Shown here piece after piece: positions 1-6,651 of a stretch of 13,282 bases of DNA (position 1 is its first letter; every line of letters begins with the position of its first letter). A program made the position numbers and the translations under genes. Location: contig JABFRZ010000451.1 in NCBI GenBank assembly GCA_013140785.1, positions 1 through 13,282 of the forward strand, in the 5' to 3' direction. This DNA comes from Planctomycetota bacterium. GTDB taxonomy: Bacteria > Planctomycetota > UBA1135 > GCA-002686595. Under the pieces are notes generated by a model. The model did not search any database and was not told the origin of the DNA. It was given only the letters and a program-made list of their open reading frames with translations.

Positions 1-855
1 ATCCACAACGGCGCCGACGACAACGCCAGCGGCACGGCGGTGGTGCTCGAGCTCGCGCGCTGCCTGGCGGCCAGTCCGCGGCCCGCGTGCGACGTGGTGC
101 TGGCGCTGTGGTCCGGCGAAGAGCTCGGCCTCTTGGGCTCCGAGCACTGGGCGCGCAACCCGTCCTTCGCGCTCGACACCGTGGCCGCCAATCTGAACCT
201 CGACATGGTCGGGCGCGGTGAAAGCGGCCAACTCGCCGTGCTCGGCGCGGGCTCGGCAGCGGAGTTCTCGACGCTCTTGGCCGCGGCCGGCGCGCGCGCG
301 GGGCTCGCGCTCGAGATCTCGCTCTCGGGTCAGGGCGTGGGCGGCAGCGATCACCAGACCTTCCTGAAGCGTGAGATCCCCGCGCTGCACTTCTTCACCG
401 GCCTGCACGCGGACTACCACCGGCCCTCGGATGACAGCGAGCGCTTCGAGGCCACCGGGGCCGCGCGCGTGGCCGCGCTCGTGCTCGACCTCGTGCAGGA
501 ACTCGGCGAGGACTTCGAGGCCGCGGGCGTGCTCGCCTTCGTCCCGCCCGCCAAGGACGCCCCGTCCGCGACCCCCGGCGGCTTCCGCACGCGCTTCGGC
601 TCGATCCCCGACTACGCCTACGATGGCCCGGGCCTACGCCTCGACGGCACCTCGCCCGGCGGCCCGGCCGAAAAGGCTGGGCTCTTGCGCGGCGACGTGA
701 TCGTCGCCTTCGGCGCAATCGAGATCGGCGGCATGGGCGACTACATGTACGCGCTCAACGCGCACAAGCCCGGCGACGTGATCAACGTGCGCTTCCTGCG
801 CGACGGGGCCGAGGAGACGGCGCAGGTGACGCTGGAGTCGAACCAGGTGGAATAG
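1..855 (+). CDS. M28 family zinc aminopeptidase with C-terminal PDZ domain (5' truncated by window)
   Basis: The reading frame is open from base 1 and ends at TAG 853-855, giving the last 284 codons; the start lies upstream of the window. M28 metallopeptidase landmarks appear in order: HNGADDNASG (nt 4-33, bridging Asp), GEELGLLGSE (from nt 115, catalytic Glu and zinc-ligand Glu), LNLDMVGR (from about nt 196, Asp ligand) and HADYHRPSDD (about nt 403-435, His ligand). About nt 590-850 encodes a PDZ domain (AGLLRGDVIVAFG, then a GD-x-x-x-V-x-F-L-R-D-G strand). Family members hydrolyse N-terminal residues and are usually exported, but the signal peptide would be outside this window. The final 181 bp (675-855) are repeated at 10128-10308. 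It converges with lon at the far end of the window. The family call is secure; the substrate is unknown. Confidence 0.93.
   Translation: MHNGADDNASGTAVVLELARCLAASPRPACDVVLALWSGEELGLLGSEHWARNPSFALDTVAANLNLDMVGRGESGQLAVLGAGSAAEFSTLLAAAGARAGLALEISLSGQGVGGSDHQTFLKREIPALHFFTGLHADYHRPSDDSERFEATGAARVAALVLDLVQELGEDFEAAGVLAFVPPAKDAPSATPGGFRTRFGSIPDYAYDGPGLRLDGTSPGGPAEKAGLLRGDVIVAFGAIEIGGMGDYMYALNAHKPGDVINVRFLRDGAEETAQVTLESNQVE
675..855 (+). repeat. Direct repeat P, copy 1: 3' end of the peptidase gene
   Basis: These 181 bp recur in the same orientation at 10128-10308 (offset 9453) with about 13 mismatches by eye (about 93% identity). Protein differences are Met/Lys, Tyr/Phe, Asn/Thr and Ala/Thr; the other changes are silent or in the stop codon (TAG here, TGA in copy 2). 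This copy belongs to the longer gene, so it is the parental-looking one. Confidence 0.9.
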
Positions 856-856
856 G

Positions 857-869
857 CCTGCGATGCAGG
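857..869 (+). terminator. Small hairpin just after the peptidase stop
   Basis: CCTGC (857-861) and GCAGG (865-869) form a 5-bp stem with a 3-base loop two bases after the stop codon. There is no following T-run. It is only weakly convincing as a terminator; its position is the main argument. Confidence 0.3.
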
Positions 870-955
870 GGCGGAGGCTCGATTGCACATTCGTCCTCGC
901 GTCGAGCGTTCGGCGTCCCCGAGGTCGGAGATCCCACTCCATCGATGGAGAACAC

Positions 956-1140
956 CTAGCCCGACCTATTCATGAGGCCTCGAGCGAAACGTCGCGAATG
1001 GCTGCAGATGCAGTGATGAGCGACCGAGAGCACCGGAGACGGCCTCTCTGCAGGCCGTCGAGGACTCGCAGGGAGCGAAGCGCTGCAGATGCAGCCAGTC
1101 GCGGCGTTGCAGCCGAGGCTGCATGAATAGGTCGGGCTAG
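956..1140. repeat. 185-bp palindromic element with perfect 19-bp terminal inverted repeats (MITE-like)
   Basis: The left end CTAGCCCGACCTATTCATG (956-974) is the exact reverse complement of 1122-1140. Symmetry continues inward: about 48 of the outer 58 positions on each side pair (956-1013 against 1083-1140). It then weakens and re-forms as a perfect 8-bp stem GACGGCCT/AGGCCGTC (1038-1045/1052-1059) around a 6-base loop, on the same centre (about 1048). The unit is therefore one long hairpin rather than two chance repeats. No transposase fits inside and I see no clear target-site duplication. This matches a non-autonomous mobile repeat (MITE) or a structured intergenic repeat; its family is unknown to me. 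Confidence 0.85.
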
Positions 1141-1448
1141 CGCTCTCGTGAGGAAGCGGCGGGCGTTTGCGCGCGCTCGTCGTGCGGAAGTGCGCACTCA
1201 AACGAGGGACGCTCGTGCGCTGCGGCTGCAGTTGCTCGGCGGGTGACGCTGGTTCCCGCGCCCCTCGTAGCCGCTTCGATGACGGAGGGATTACGCGCGC
1301 AAGCAAGTGGCGAGAACTGGAGCACGAGGTGCCAGAGTGAGGCGAGCGCTGGAGTTCACGAGCGCTCGCAGCACTCGCCTTCCTACGCGCACTCGACGCG
1401 CACTCTGGCGGGCATCGACTCGCGAACGAGTTCGCTTTCACGCACCCC

Positions 1449-3239
1449 ATGATCAAGCCGGGTTGGGCATTCCACAGGTGGGCCGAGATCTGCGCTGCGA
1501 TGCTGCCCTTCGCGCGCCGGCACCGGGGCCGTCTCCTGCTGGGCGGGCTGATGTCGCTGGTGGTCATCGGCATCCGCCTGACGCTGCCCTGGCTCTTCAT
1601 GGGCATGCTGAAGCCGCTGCTCACGGGCCGGGGCGAGCCCAGCGGCTTCGCGCGGTGGCCGAGCGCCGGCGCGTTCGGGGAGCCCCTGTTCTTCGGCGCC
1701 ATCTTCCTGCTGCTGCTGGTCGCGCTCGGGTTCTCGGACTTCTCGATGCGCCTGAAGTTCGCGCAGTTCGCGATCGGAACCGTGCGCGACCTGCGCGCGC
1801 GAGCCTTCCAGTCGGCCTTGCAGCTCGACCCACGCATCTCTGCCTCGGGCCCGGGCGATCTCGTCGCGCGGCTCATCGGCGACACGGCTCGGGTCAAGGA
1901 GGGGCTGAAGGGGTTCCTGGTCCACGTCGCGACCAACGGAGCGATGCTGGCCGGGGTCAGCCTCGTCTTGCTATGGGTGGATCCGGCCCTGGGGGCGATC
2001 TTCGCGGCAGCCTTCGCCTTGATCGCGCTCGTGACGGTCTACGGCACGACCCGCGTCTACAGGCGCGCGCTGAAGTTCAGGACGCGCGAGGGCTTGCTGG
2101 CCGAGTCGATCCACCAGGCCTGGAGGACCGAGACCATCGATGCCGCCTTCGACGCGGTCAATCGATCCAGCGGCCGGCACGAGGCCACGGTCACGCGCCT
2201 GCAGGGGCGCACGACCTGGGCGGCGCACGCCATCTTCGGCGCCTCCATCCTGCTGCTCGTGTGGCTCGGCATGCGCTCGGTGTTGGCCGGGACGCTGGCG
2301 AGCGAGGACATGCTGGTGTTCATCCTGTATGCGCTGATGGCGCGAGCGCCGGTCGTGCAACTCGCCAGACAAGGGACGAGAACGGGCAAGATCCTCGCCT
2401 GCGCCGGGCGGCTCGAGCACGTCCTCGGCGCCGGCCGGGAGCAGGAGTCGAAGGCTCCGCTCCCGGCGCTGCAGCGCGAGCTCCGCATCGCCGACGCCAA
2501 GGTCTATCGCCCCGCCTCCCAGGGCGGAGGCCGCAGGCTGTTCGTCGGCCAGCTCTGCCTGCGCGCGGGCAGCCGGGTGGCCGTCGTGGGCGCGAGCGGC
2601 TCCGGCAAGTCGACGCTGCTGCAGGTGCTGTCCGGCGCTCTACCCCTCAAGCGAGGCGAAGTGTGGTGGGACGACGTAGCGCTGGTCGACGTCTCGAAGC
2701 GCCAGCGCCAGGCCCGCATCGCGCTGCTCTCTCAGGAGCCGCGCTGGATCAAGCAACCGCTGTGGCGCTTGCTCGGCCTGGCCGATGCCACCCCCGATGC
2801 CACCCTCGGCTCCGAGGTCGAGGCCGTGCTGAAATGCTGCGGTGCGCGCGCGCTGACCCGCCGCCTGGGCCAGGGACTCGAGTCCGTCGTCACTTCGGAG
2901 CGCCTGGCCGCCGGCGAGCGCCGCGCCCTGCTTCTCGCGCGCGCCATGCTGACGAGAGCAGCGCTCATCCTCCTGGACGACCCCTTCGTCGGGCTCGGCC
3001 GAAACACCGCGAAGCAACGCCTGCGCAAGTTGCTGGCTAGGCGGAAGGGGGCGACCGTGGTCGTGGCCACCGAGCGGCTGCCGTACCCCAAGCTCTTCGA
3101 TCACATCATCGAGCTAGAAGAAGGGCGCATCGTCTTCGATGGAGTGCCGGCGGCCTACATCGCGCGCGGAACCGCTGGCAACGCCGTGTCGGCGGTAGTC
3201 CATGTCAACGGGGAGAACGGGAAGGTGAGCGAGCCGTGA
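1449..3239 (+). CDS. ABC exporter-like protein (fused TMD-NBD) with degenerate ATPase motifs
   Basis: The 596-aa protein has the half-transporter layout of type IV (MsbA-like) exporters. A membrane domain with about six hydrophobic segments (near residues 29-52, 80-97, 159-177, 180-203, 258-275, 285-302) precedes a nucleotide-binding domain from about 345. Walker A is canonical (GASGSGKST, 381-389) and a Q-loop SQEP follows. The later motifs are eroded. The signature is LAAGE (486-490) in place of LSGGQ. The residue after the Walker B Asp is Asp511 rather than the catalytic Glu. The D-loop lacks the SALD form. The H-switch position is Glu542 (ATER) rather than His. ATP binding is plausible; normal hydrolysis by a homodimer is doubtful. 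The ATG at 1449 has no good Shine-Dalgarno; Met18 (nt 1500) is an alternative. Its stop overlaps the next gene by 4 bp, so an envelope-precursor export role is inferred from context. Confidence 0.88.
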   Translation: MIKPGWAFHRWAEICAAMLPFARRHRGRLLLGGLMSLVVIGIRLTLPWLFMGMLKPLLTGRGEPSGFARWPSAGAFGEPLFFGAIFLLLLVALGFSDFSMRLKFAQFAIGTVRDLRARAFQSALQLDPRISASGPGDLVARLIGDTARVKEGLKGFLVHVATNGAMLAGVSLVLLWVDPALGAIFAAAFALIALVTVYGTTRVYRRALKFRTREGLLAESIHQAWRTETIDAAFDAVNRSSGRHEATVTRLQGRTTWAAHAIFGASILLLVWLGMRSVLAGTLASEDMLVFILYALMARAPVVQLARQGTRTGKILACAGRLEHVLGAGREQESKAPLPALQRELRIADAKVYRPASQGGGRRLFVGQLCLRAGSRVAVVGASGSGKSTLLQVLSGALPLKRGEVWWDDVALVDVSKRQRQARIALLSQEPRWIKQPLWRLLGLADATPDATLGSEVEAVLKCCGARALTRRLGQGLESVVTSERLAAGERRALLLARAMLTRAALILLDDPFVGLGRNTAKQRLRKLLARRKGATVVVATERLPYPKLFDHIIELEEGRIVFDGVPAAYIARGTAGNAVSAVVHVNGENGKVSEP

Positions 3240-4039
3240 AGCAGGCGTTGATCCTGGCAGCCGGCCGAGGCACGCGCCTCGGCGAAGGCGTCCCGAAGTG
3301 TCTGGTCAAGGTGGGCGACCGAGCGCTGATCCACCACCAGCTCGCGGCGTTGCACGGCGCCGGAATCGAGGACGTGTGCGTGGTCGTCGGCTACGGCGCC
3401 GAGCGCGTGCGCGCTGCGGTGGGTGAGCGCTGTCACTACATCGAGAACCCGCGCTTCGCCGAGACCAACAGCCTCTACTCGCTCTGGCTGGCCAGAGAAT
3501 GGGTACGCGGGCCGTTCCTCCAGCTCAATTGCGACCTGATCGCTCACCCCAGGGTCTACCAGCGGCTGCTGGCCGCAGGCGGAAGTGCTCTGGCCTATGA
3601 CTCGGATTCTGGCGACGGCGAAGAGCACATGAAGGTCGCCGTCCGGCGCGGGCTGCTGCAGGACATCGGCAAGCAGCTCGACCCCGCACGCTCGTGCGGC
3701 GAGAACTTGGGGCTGCTCAAGTACGACGGGGACGCGGCGCGGCTGCTCTTCGAGGAGGCCGGCGCCCTGATCGCCGCGGGCGGCGAGCAATGCTGGTCAC
3801 CGGCGGCGATGGCCCGCCTGGCGCAGCGCGTGCCCGTTCATTGCATCGACATGGCCGGCCTGCCTTGGGCTGAGATCGATTTCCTCGAAGACGTCCTCTA
3901 CGCCATGTGCGAGGTGCTGCCGGAGCTCGGCACCCGCGGACGCGGCGAGGAAGGCGACCGGCGTGGACTGCCCGGGCCCTGCGCGCATGTCATGCAAGTA
4001 CTCAGCAGCATGGGCGGCATCTACGAGTTCCTGTGTTGA
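3236..4039 (+). CDS. LicC-like nucleotidyltransferase (sugar- or choline-phosphate cytidylyltransferase type)
   Basis: The 267-aa protein starts with GTG overlapping the ABC stop (GTGA, 3236-3239), implying translational coupling. The N-terminal nucleotide-binding signature is LAAGRGTRLGEGVPKCL (G10-x-G-T-R14, P20-K21). ETNSLYSLWLA (76-86) is the Asn-Ser-Leu block seen in LicC-type and phosphonate-pathway NTP transferases. NCDLI (98-102) supplies a metal Asp (D100), and WAEIDFLEDV (211-220) supplies Glu213/Asp215. These enzymes join NTP and a phosphorylated small molecule to give an NDP-activated donor. With a CDP-glycerol transferase-like gene next door, a CDP-alcohol product is likely but not shown. 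Residues after about 235 form a Gly/Arg-rich tail without family similarity that I can see. The enzyme should be cytosolic. Confidence 0.9.
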   Translation: MKQALILAAGRGTRLGEGVPKCLVKVGDRALIHHQLAALHGAGIEDVCVVVGYGAERVRAAVGERCHYIENPRFAETNSLYSLWLAREWVRGPFLQLNCDLIAHPRVYQRLLAAGGSALAYDSDSGDGEEHMKVAVRRGLLQDIGKQLDPARSCGENLGLLKYDGDAARLLFEEAGALIAAGGEQCWSPAAMARLAQRVPVHCIDMAGLPWAEIDFLEDVLYAMCEVLPELGTRGRGEEGDRRGLPGPCAHVMQVLSSMGGIYEFLC

Positions 4040-4077
4040 CCCGCCACCCCTGAGCACCGGAGTACTGGCCCATCCAC

Positions 4078-4081
4078 GGAG
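4078..4081 (+). promoter_or_regulatory. Shine-Dalgarno GGAG for the glycerophosphotransferase-like gene
   Basis: GGAG lies 8 bases before the ATG at 4090. This is one of the few convincing ribosome-binding sites in the cluster and supports the chosen start. Confidence 0.6.
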
Positions 4082-4089
4082 TTGTTCGC

Positions 4090-5253
4090 ATGTCCGACCA
4101 CAAGACGAGTGTCCTCTTCACCGGCTACGCCCCCGTGCACTTCGTCTGCTTCCAGCCGCTCTACGAGCGACTGGCGCGCTCAGACGATTTCGAGGTCTTC
4201 CTGTCGGGCGGATTGCGAACCGAGACGGGGGACCAGGTGCAGGGGGACCAGGTGCAGGGGAACCAGGTGCAGGGGAACCAGGTGCAGGGGAACCAGGTGC
4301 AGGGGAACCAGGTGCAGGGGAACCAAGTGCAGCACGATTCCGCGGCGCTGTACCGGCCCTTCGGCGTCCCGGCCGAGCACGTTCTCACGGTCGAGGAGAT
4401 CCAGACGCGCGACTTCGACGTGCTCTTCGGCGCCAACACCAAGCTGATCAGCCCGCGCAACGCCGGCACGCGCGTGCAGATCTTCCACGGCATCTCTTTC
4501 CGCAACAAGTCGGTCCGGGACGAGAACATGGGCTGCGATCACTACTTTCTCATTGGGCCCTACATGCGCCGCAAGTTCGTCGCGGGCGGGCTCCTCGGCG
4601 AGGACGACCCTCGTGCGCTGAGCATCGGGTTCATGAAGACCGACCCGCTACGCGACCCGCGCCTCGAGCGCCTGGAACTCGCGCGGCGCAGCGAACTGGA
4701 CGGCACGCGCCCGGTCCTGCTCTACGCTCCCACGGGCCAGAGGCACAACTCGCTGGAGACGATGGGCGAGGAGGTCTTGCGGCGCCTGGCCGCGACCGGG
4801 CGCTACGACATCCTGGTCAAGCTGCACGATCACCCCAAGGACAAGTCCATCGACTGGGCCGCGCGGCTCAGGCCGCTCGAGGACGAGCACCTGCGCGTGG
4901 CGCGGAACCCGGATGTCGTCCCGCTCCTGTGCCTGGCCGATCTCTTGATCTCCGACGCTTCCTCGGTCACCAGCGAGTACGCCCTCGTGGATCGGCCGAT
5001 GGTGTTCCTCGACGTCCCGCAGCTCTTGAAGAAGGCCACCAAGTCGGGCGCGCTCGACACCGAGACCTGGGGCCGGCGCGCGGGTGTGATCGTGGAGAAC
5101 CCCGCGGAGATCGTGGCGGTCGTGGATGGAGCGCTGGCCGATCCGGCACGGTTGTCCCCGGTGCGCCAGGCCATGGCAGCCGACCTCTTCTACAACCCAG
5201 GCCGCGCGACGGACACCGCCATGGACTGGCTGCTGCGCCGCTTCCGGCTGTGA
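4090..5253 (+). CDS. CDP-glycerol glycerophosphotransferase-like enzyme with an internal pentapeptide repeat
   Basis: The 387-aa protein resembles the TagB/TagF (CDP-glycerol:polyglycerophosphate transferase) superfamily, which has a GT-B-like fold. Visible landmarks are HGISFRNK (His133 onward), KLHDHPKD (His246, His248) and the donor-site block DASSVTSEYALVDRPMVFLD (289-308), whose D-x-SS...E...RP pattern is typical. There is no signal peptide or membrane segment, so it acts at the cytosolic membrane face or in the cytosol. Residues 48-82 are seven copies of (D/N)QVQG inserted between the first strand region and a conserved-looking LYRPFG segment. It lies 50 bp after the nucleotidyltransferase gene, a natural source of its activated donor. 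It probably transfers a glycerol-phosphate or similar phospho-alcohol unit to a surface glycan or lipid; the acceptor is unknown. Confidence 0.85.
   Translation: MSDHKTSVLFTGYAPVHFVCFQPLYERLARSDDFEVFLSGGLRTETGDQVQGDQVQGNQVQGNQVQGNQVQGNQVQGNQVQHDSAALYRPFGVPAEHVLTVEEIQTRDFDVLFGANTKLISPRNAGTRVQIFHGISFRNKSVRDENMGCDHYFLIGPYMRRKFVAGGLLGEDDPRALSIGFMKTDPLRDPRLERLELARRSELDGTRPVLLYAPTGQRHNSLETMGEEVLRRLAATGRYDILVKLHDHPKDKSIDWAARLRPLEDEHLRVARNPDVVPLLCLADLLISDASSVTSEYALVDRPMVFLDVPQLLKKATKSGALDTETWGRRAGVIVENPAEIVAVVDGALADPARLSPVRQAMAADLFYNPGRATDTAMDWLLRRFRL
4231..4335 (+). repeat. Seven tandem 15-bp repeats encoding (D/N)QVQG
   Basis: Units of the form rACCAGGTGCAGGGG (first base G or A) run head to tail. 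Two begin with GAC (4231-4260) and four with AAC (4261-4320). A last diverged unit (4321-4335) carries CAAGTG and ends CAC. Units 3-6 are identical, so expansion is recent. The 15-bp period is five codons, so copy-number change keeps the reading frame and alters only the length of a hydrophilic Gln/Asn/Val/Gly loop. Confidence 0.97.
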
Positions 5254-5310
5254 AGGAGCGTGTCTCCCCGAACTCGCGCACACGCCGTCACTCCACCCTC
5301 GATCCCCTCC

Positions 5311-6321
5311 ATGAACGCCACGTCCGTGAGGCCAGTCGCCTTGGTTCTTTCGATCGCCGGCGTGGCCCTGGCCGCGCTCGCGCTGCCGCTGGCTCTCGAG
5401 CGCTGGCGCGGGACGACGCGCTCGGCAGAGCCCGCTGCGCGTGCCCTGGTCGCAGAGCTCTCGCGCCGGACCGACAAGCTGGACGAGGAGCTCGCTTCCC
5501 TGCGCGGCGAGCTCGCGGCGCTGCGCGCAGTCCACGAGCGGGGGTTCGCTGCGCAGTCCTCAGTTCAGGGCGCGCTCGCGCCAGGCGCGAGTGCGCGCGA
5601 ACCCAGCCAGGCGCTCACGCCCGTGGTCCGAGCCGCCGACTTCCCGCACGAGTTCGAGCTGCGCCGCGAGCTGATCCGTGGGTTTCGCGCCATGAATGTG
5701 GAGGATCGCGAGGATGCGCTCGAGCAGCTGGCGGAGCTCGCGCGCTGGGGCGATGAAGAAGCCCGTGTGCTCCTCGCCGAGAGCCTGGGCGACGAATCGG
5801 CGGCGGTGCGGGCGCGCGCGCTGAAGGAACTCGCCGGGCTGGACGAGGCCAATCTGGGCGAGCACCTGCGCGCGACGATCTCCGACCCATCGGCCAAGGT
5901 GCGCGCGGTCGTGGCCAGCCGCCTGGACGACCTACCGGCCGAAGACGCGGGACCGATGCTGGTCGGCCTGCTGCGCGACCCGAGCTCGAAGGTGGTGCTC
6001 GAGGCGATCCAGTCGATCGACGCGCTCGCGTACGAGGCCGCCCGCCCGTTCCTGGCCCAACAGCTCCAGGCCGAGAGCCTCGAGGTCGCAACGCGCGCCG
6101 CGCAGGCGCTGCGGAAGCTGGGAGACGCCGGAGCTGCGCTCCCGACGATCCAGAGGATCCTGGAGAACTTCGCGAGCGACGACGTCGCGGGGCGTGTCCA
6201 GAACGTGAAACGGCTGCGCCGGTTGCGGGCGTTCAGCCAGCTCGAGAGCATCCTGGCCGCGGACGCGAGCCTGGCCGTGCGTGAAGAGGCGCGGGACGCT
6301 CTGGCCCGGATCGAGGACTGA
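5311..6321 (+). CDS. Membrane-anchored HEAT-repeat protein of unknown function
   Basis: From ATG 5311 the protein has 336 aa. A single hydrophobic segment (residues about 8-28, VALVLSIAGVALAALALPLA) near the N-terminus suggests a signal anchor. A charged Leu/Glu-rich stretch (about 43-75, LSRRTDKLDEELASLRGELA) looks like a coiled coil. From about 140 to the end come at least five PBS-lyase/HEAT-like helical repeats, recognisable as D-x-S/A-x-x-V-R-x-x-A-x-x-x-L (for example GDESAAVRARALKELAGL and SDPSAKVRAVVASRLDDL). Such repeats bind proteins and have no catalytic residues. In-frame alternatives are GTG 5260, whose AAGGAG (5253-5258) sits only one base away, and GTG 5326. It follows the transferase gene by under 60 bp and may be co-transcribed, perhaps as an envelope scaffold; that role is inference. 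Confidence 0.75.
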   Translation: MNATSVRPVALVLSIAGVALAALALPLALERWRGTTRSAEPAARALVAELSRRTDKLDEELASLRGELAALRAVHERGFAAQSSVQGALAPGASAREPSQALTPVVRAADFPHEFELRRELIRGFRAMNVEDREDALEQLAELARWGDEEARVLLAESLGDESAAVRARALKELAGLDEANLGEHLRATISDPSAKVRAVVASRLDDLPAEDAGPMLVGLLRDPSSKVVLEAIQSIDALAYEAARPFLAQQLQAESLEVATRAAQALRKLGDAGAALPTIQRILENFASDDVAGRVQNVKRLRRLRAFSQLESILAADASLAVREEARDALARIED

Positions 6322-6334
6322 CCCACTGGAGAAG

Positions 6335-6353
6335 ACGACGTTCGCCACGTCGT
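6335..6353 (+). terminator. Hairpin after the HEAT-repeat gene
   Basis: ACGACGT (6335-6341) and ACGTCGT (6347-6353) form a perfect 7-bp stem with a 5-base loop, 14 bases after the stop. No T-run follows. It is a candidate end for the 1449-6321 transcript. Confidence 0.45.
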
Positions 6354-6373
6354 GAGCGGGGGTCGTAGGGATT

Positions 6374-6399
6374 CACGGCTAAGCCTACAGTAAGCCGTG
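6374..6399. repeat. 7-bp inverted repeat CACGGCT/AGCCGTG
   Basis: The perfect arms at 6374-6380 and 6393-6399 are separated by 12 bases that include the palindrome end GGCTAAGCC. It could be a second part of the terminator region or an operator; nothing in the sequence decides between them. Confidence 0.4.
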
Positions 6400-6589
6400 C
6401 TCGTGACGACGCGCCACCGATGGGCGCGAAGTTGTGTGGGGAACTCTTCAGCGGACCAGGCTGATTACCAAGTGATTATTCGGGAGGAGCGTGAGCAGCA
6501 ATTCATCGGCGAAGGCGCATCGCACGGTTCGCTCGTGCGACGCCGACGCGTGAGCTGGATCAATGCGCGCGTAATACCCGTCCCCGCGA

Positions 6590-6628
6590 GGTTGTCTAGA
6601 AGAAGACGTGTTCGTGTTTTCGACAACC
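6590..6628 (+). promoter_or_regulatory. Probable leader hairpin upstream of the secreted protein gene
   Basis: GGTTGTC (6590-6596) and GACAACC (6622-6628) pair perfectly. The inner bases GAAGACG and CGTGTTTTC extend the stem with a small bulge around a short loop. The structure ends 23 bases before the ATG at 6652, where it could act in the leader as an RNA element or at the DNA level as an operator. No known riboswitch class is recognised. Confidence 0.35.
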
Positions 6629-6651
6629 CTTCATTCCCAAAGACCCATCCC

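Larger units (their letters stand above)
856..1448. other. 593-bp non-coding interval between peptidase and ABC genes
   Basis: Frames cross this stretch but their translations are Arg/Ser-rich low-complexity products typical of antisense or out-of-frame GC-rich DNA, so I call no gene. It contains the 185-bp palindromic element (956-1140). The rest (1141-1448) shows only short dyads: GCGAAC/GTTCGC at 1422-1435 with a 2-base loop, GAGCGCT/AGCGCTC near 1343-1366, and a doubled GCGCACTC near 1390-1406. A promoter for the ABC gene presumably lies here, but I cannot identify -35/-10 boxes. No tRNA or rRNA is visible. Confidence 0.6.
6322..6651. other. 330-bp intergenic region upstream of the secreted-protein gene
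   Basis: The downstream frame stays open back to about 6397, but that extension is Arg-rich and would bury the obvious signal peptide, so I treat this stretch as non-coding. It holds three dyads: 6335-6353 (possible terminator), CACGGCT/AGCCGTG at 6374-6380/6393-6399, and GGTTGTC/GACAACC at 6590-6596/6622-6628. The stretch is noticeably less GC-rich than its surroundings, as expected for a promoter region, but no clear -35/-10 pair can be assigned. Confidence 0.55.

Noticed and set aside
856..955. Similarity between the DNA after the two peptidase ends (after 855 and after 10308)
   Set aside because: Compared by eye, the downstream sequences do not match, so the repeat ends at the stop codon.
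956..1936. Long minus-strand open frame (about 326 codons) over the palindrome and ABC gene start
   Set aside because: The product is Ser/Arg/Pro-rich with no domain, and it is antisense to the clearly coding ABC membrane domain; GC-rich DNA gives such shadow frames.
4231..4335. CRISPR-like array
   Set aside because: Units are 15 bp, contiguous and without spacers, and they lie in frame within a coding sequence.
4161..4542. Minus-strand frames with HLVPLHLVP-like or CTWFP-like tandem peptides
   Set aside because: These are simply the antisense reading of the 15-bp tandem repeats inside the transferase gene; no start signal or domain.
5260..5310. GTG 5260 as start of the HEAT-repeat protein
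   Set aside because: Its AAGGAG sits only one base upstream, too close for use, and ATG 5311 places the hydrophobic anchor in the usual N-terminal position; kept as an alternative.
6397..6651. N-terminal extension of the secreted protein by 85 residues
   Set aside because: The extension is Arg-rich with no similarity to a domain, and the signal peptide begins exactly at the ATG 6652.
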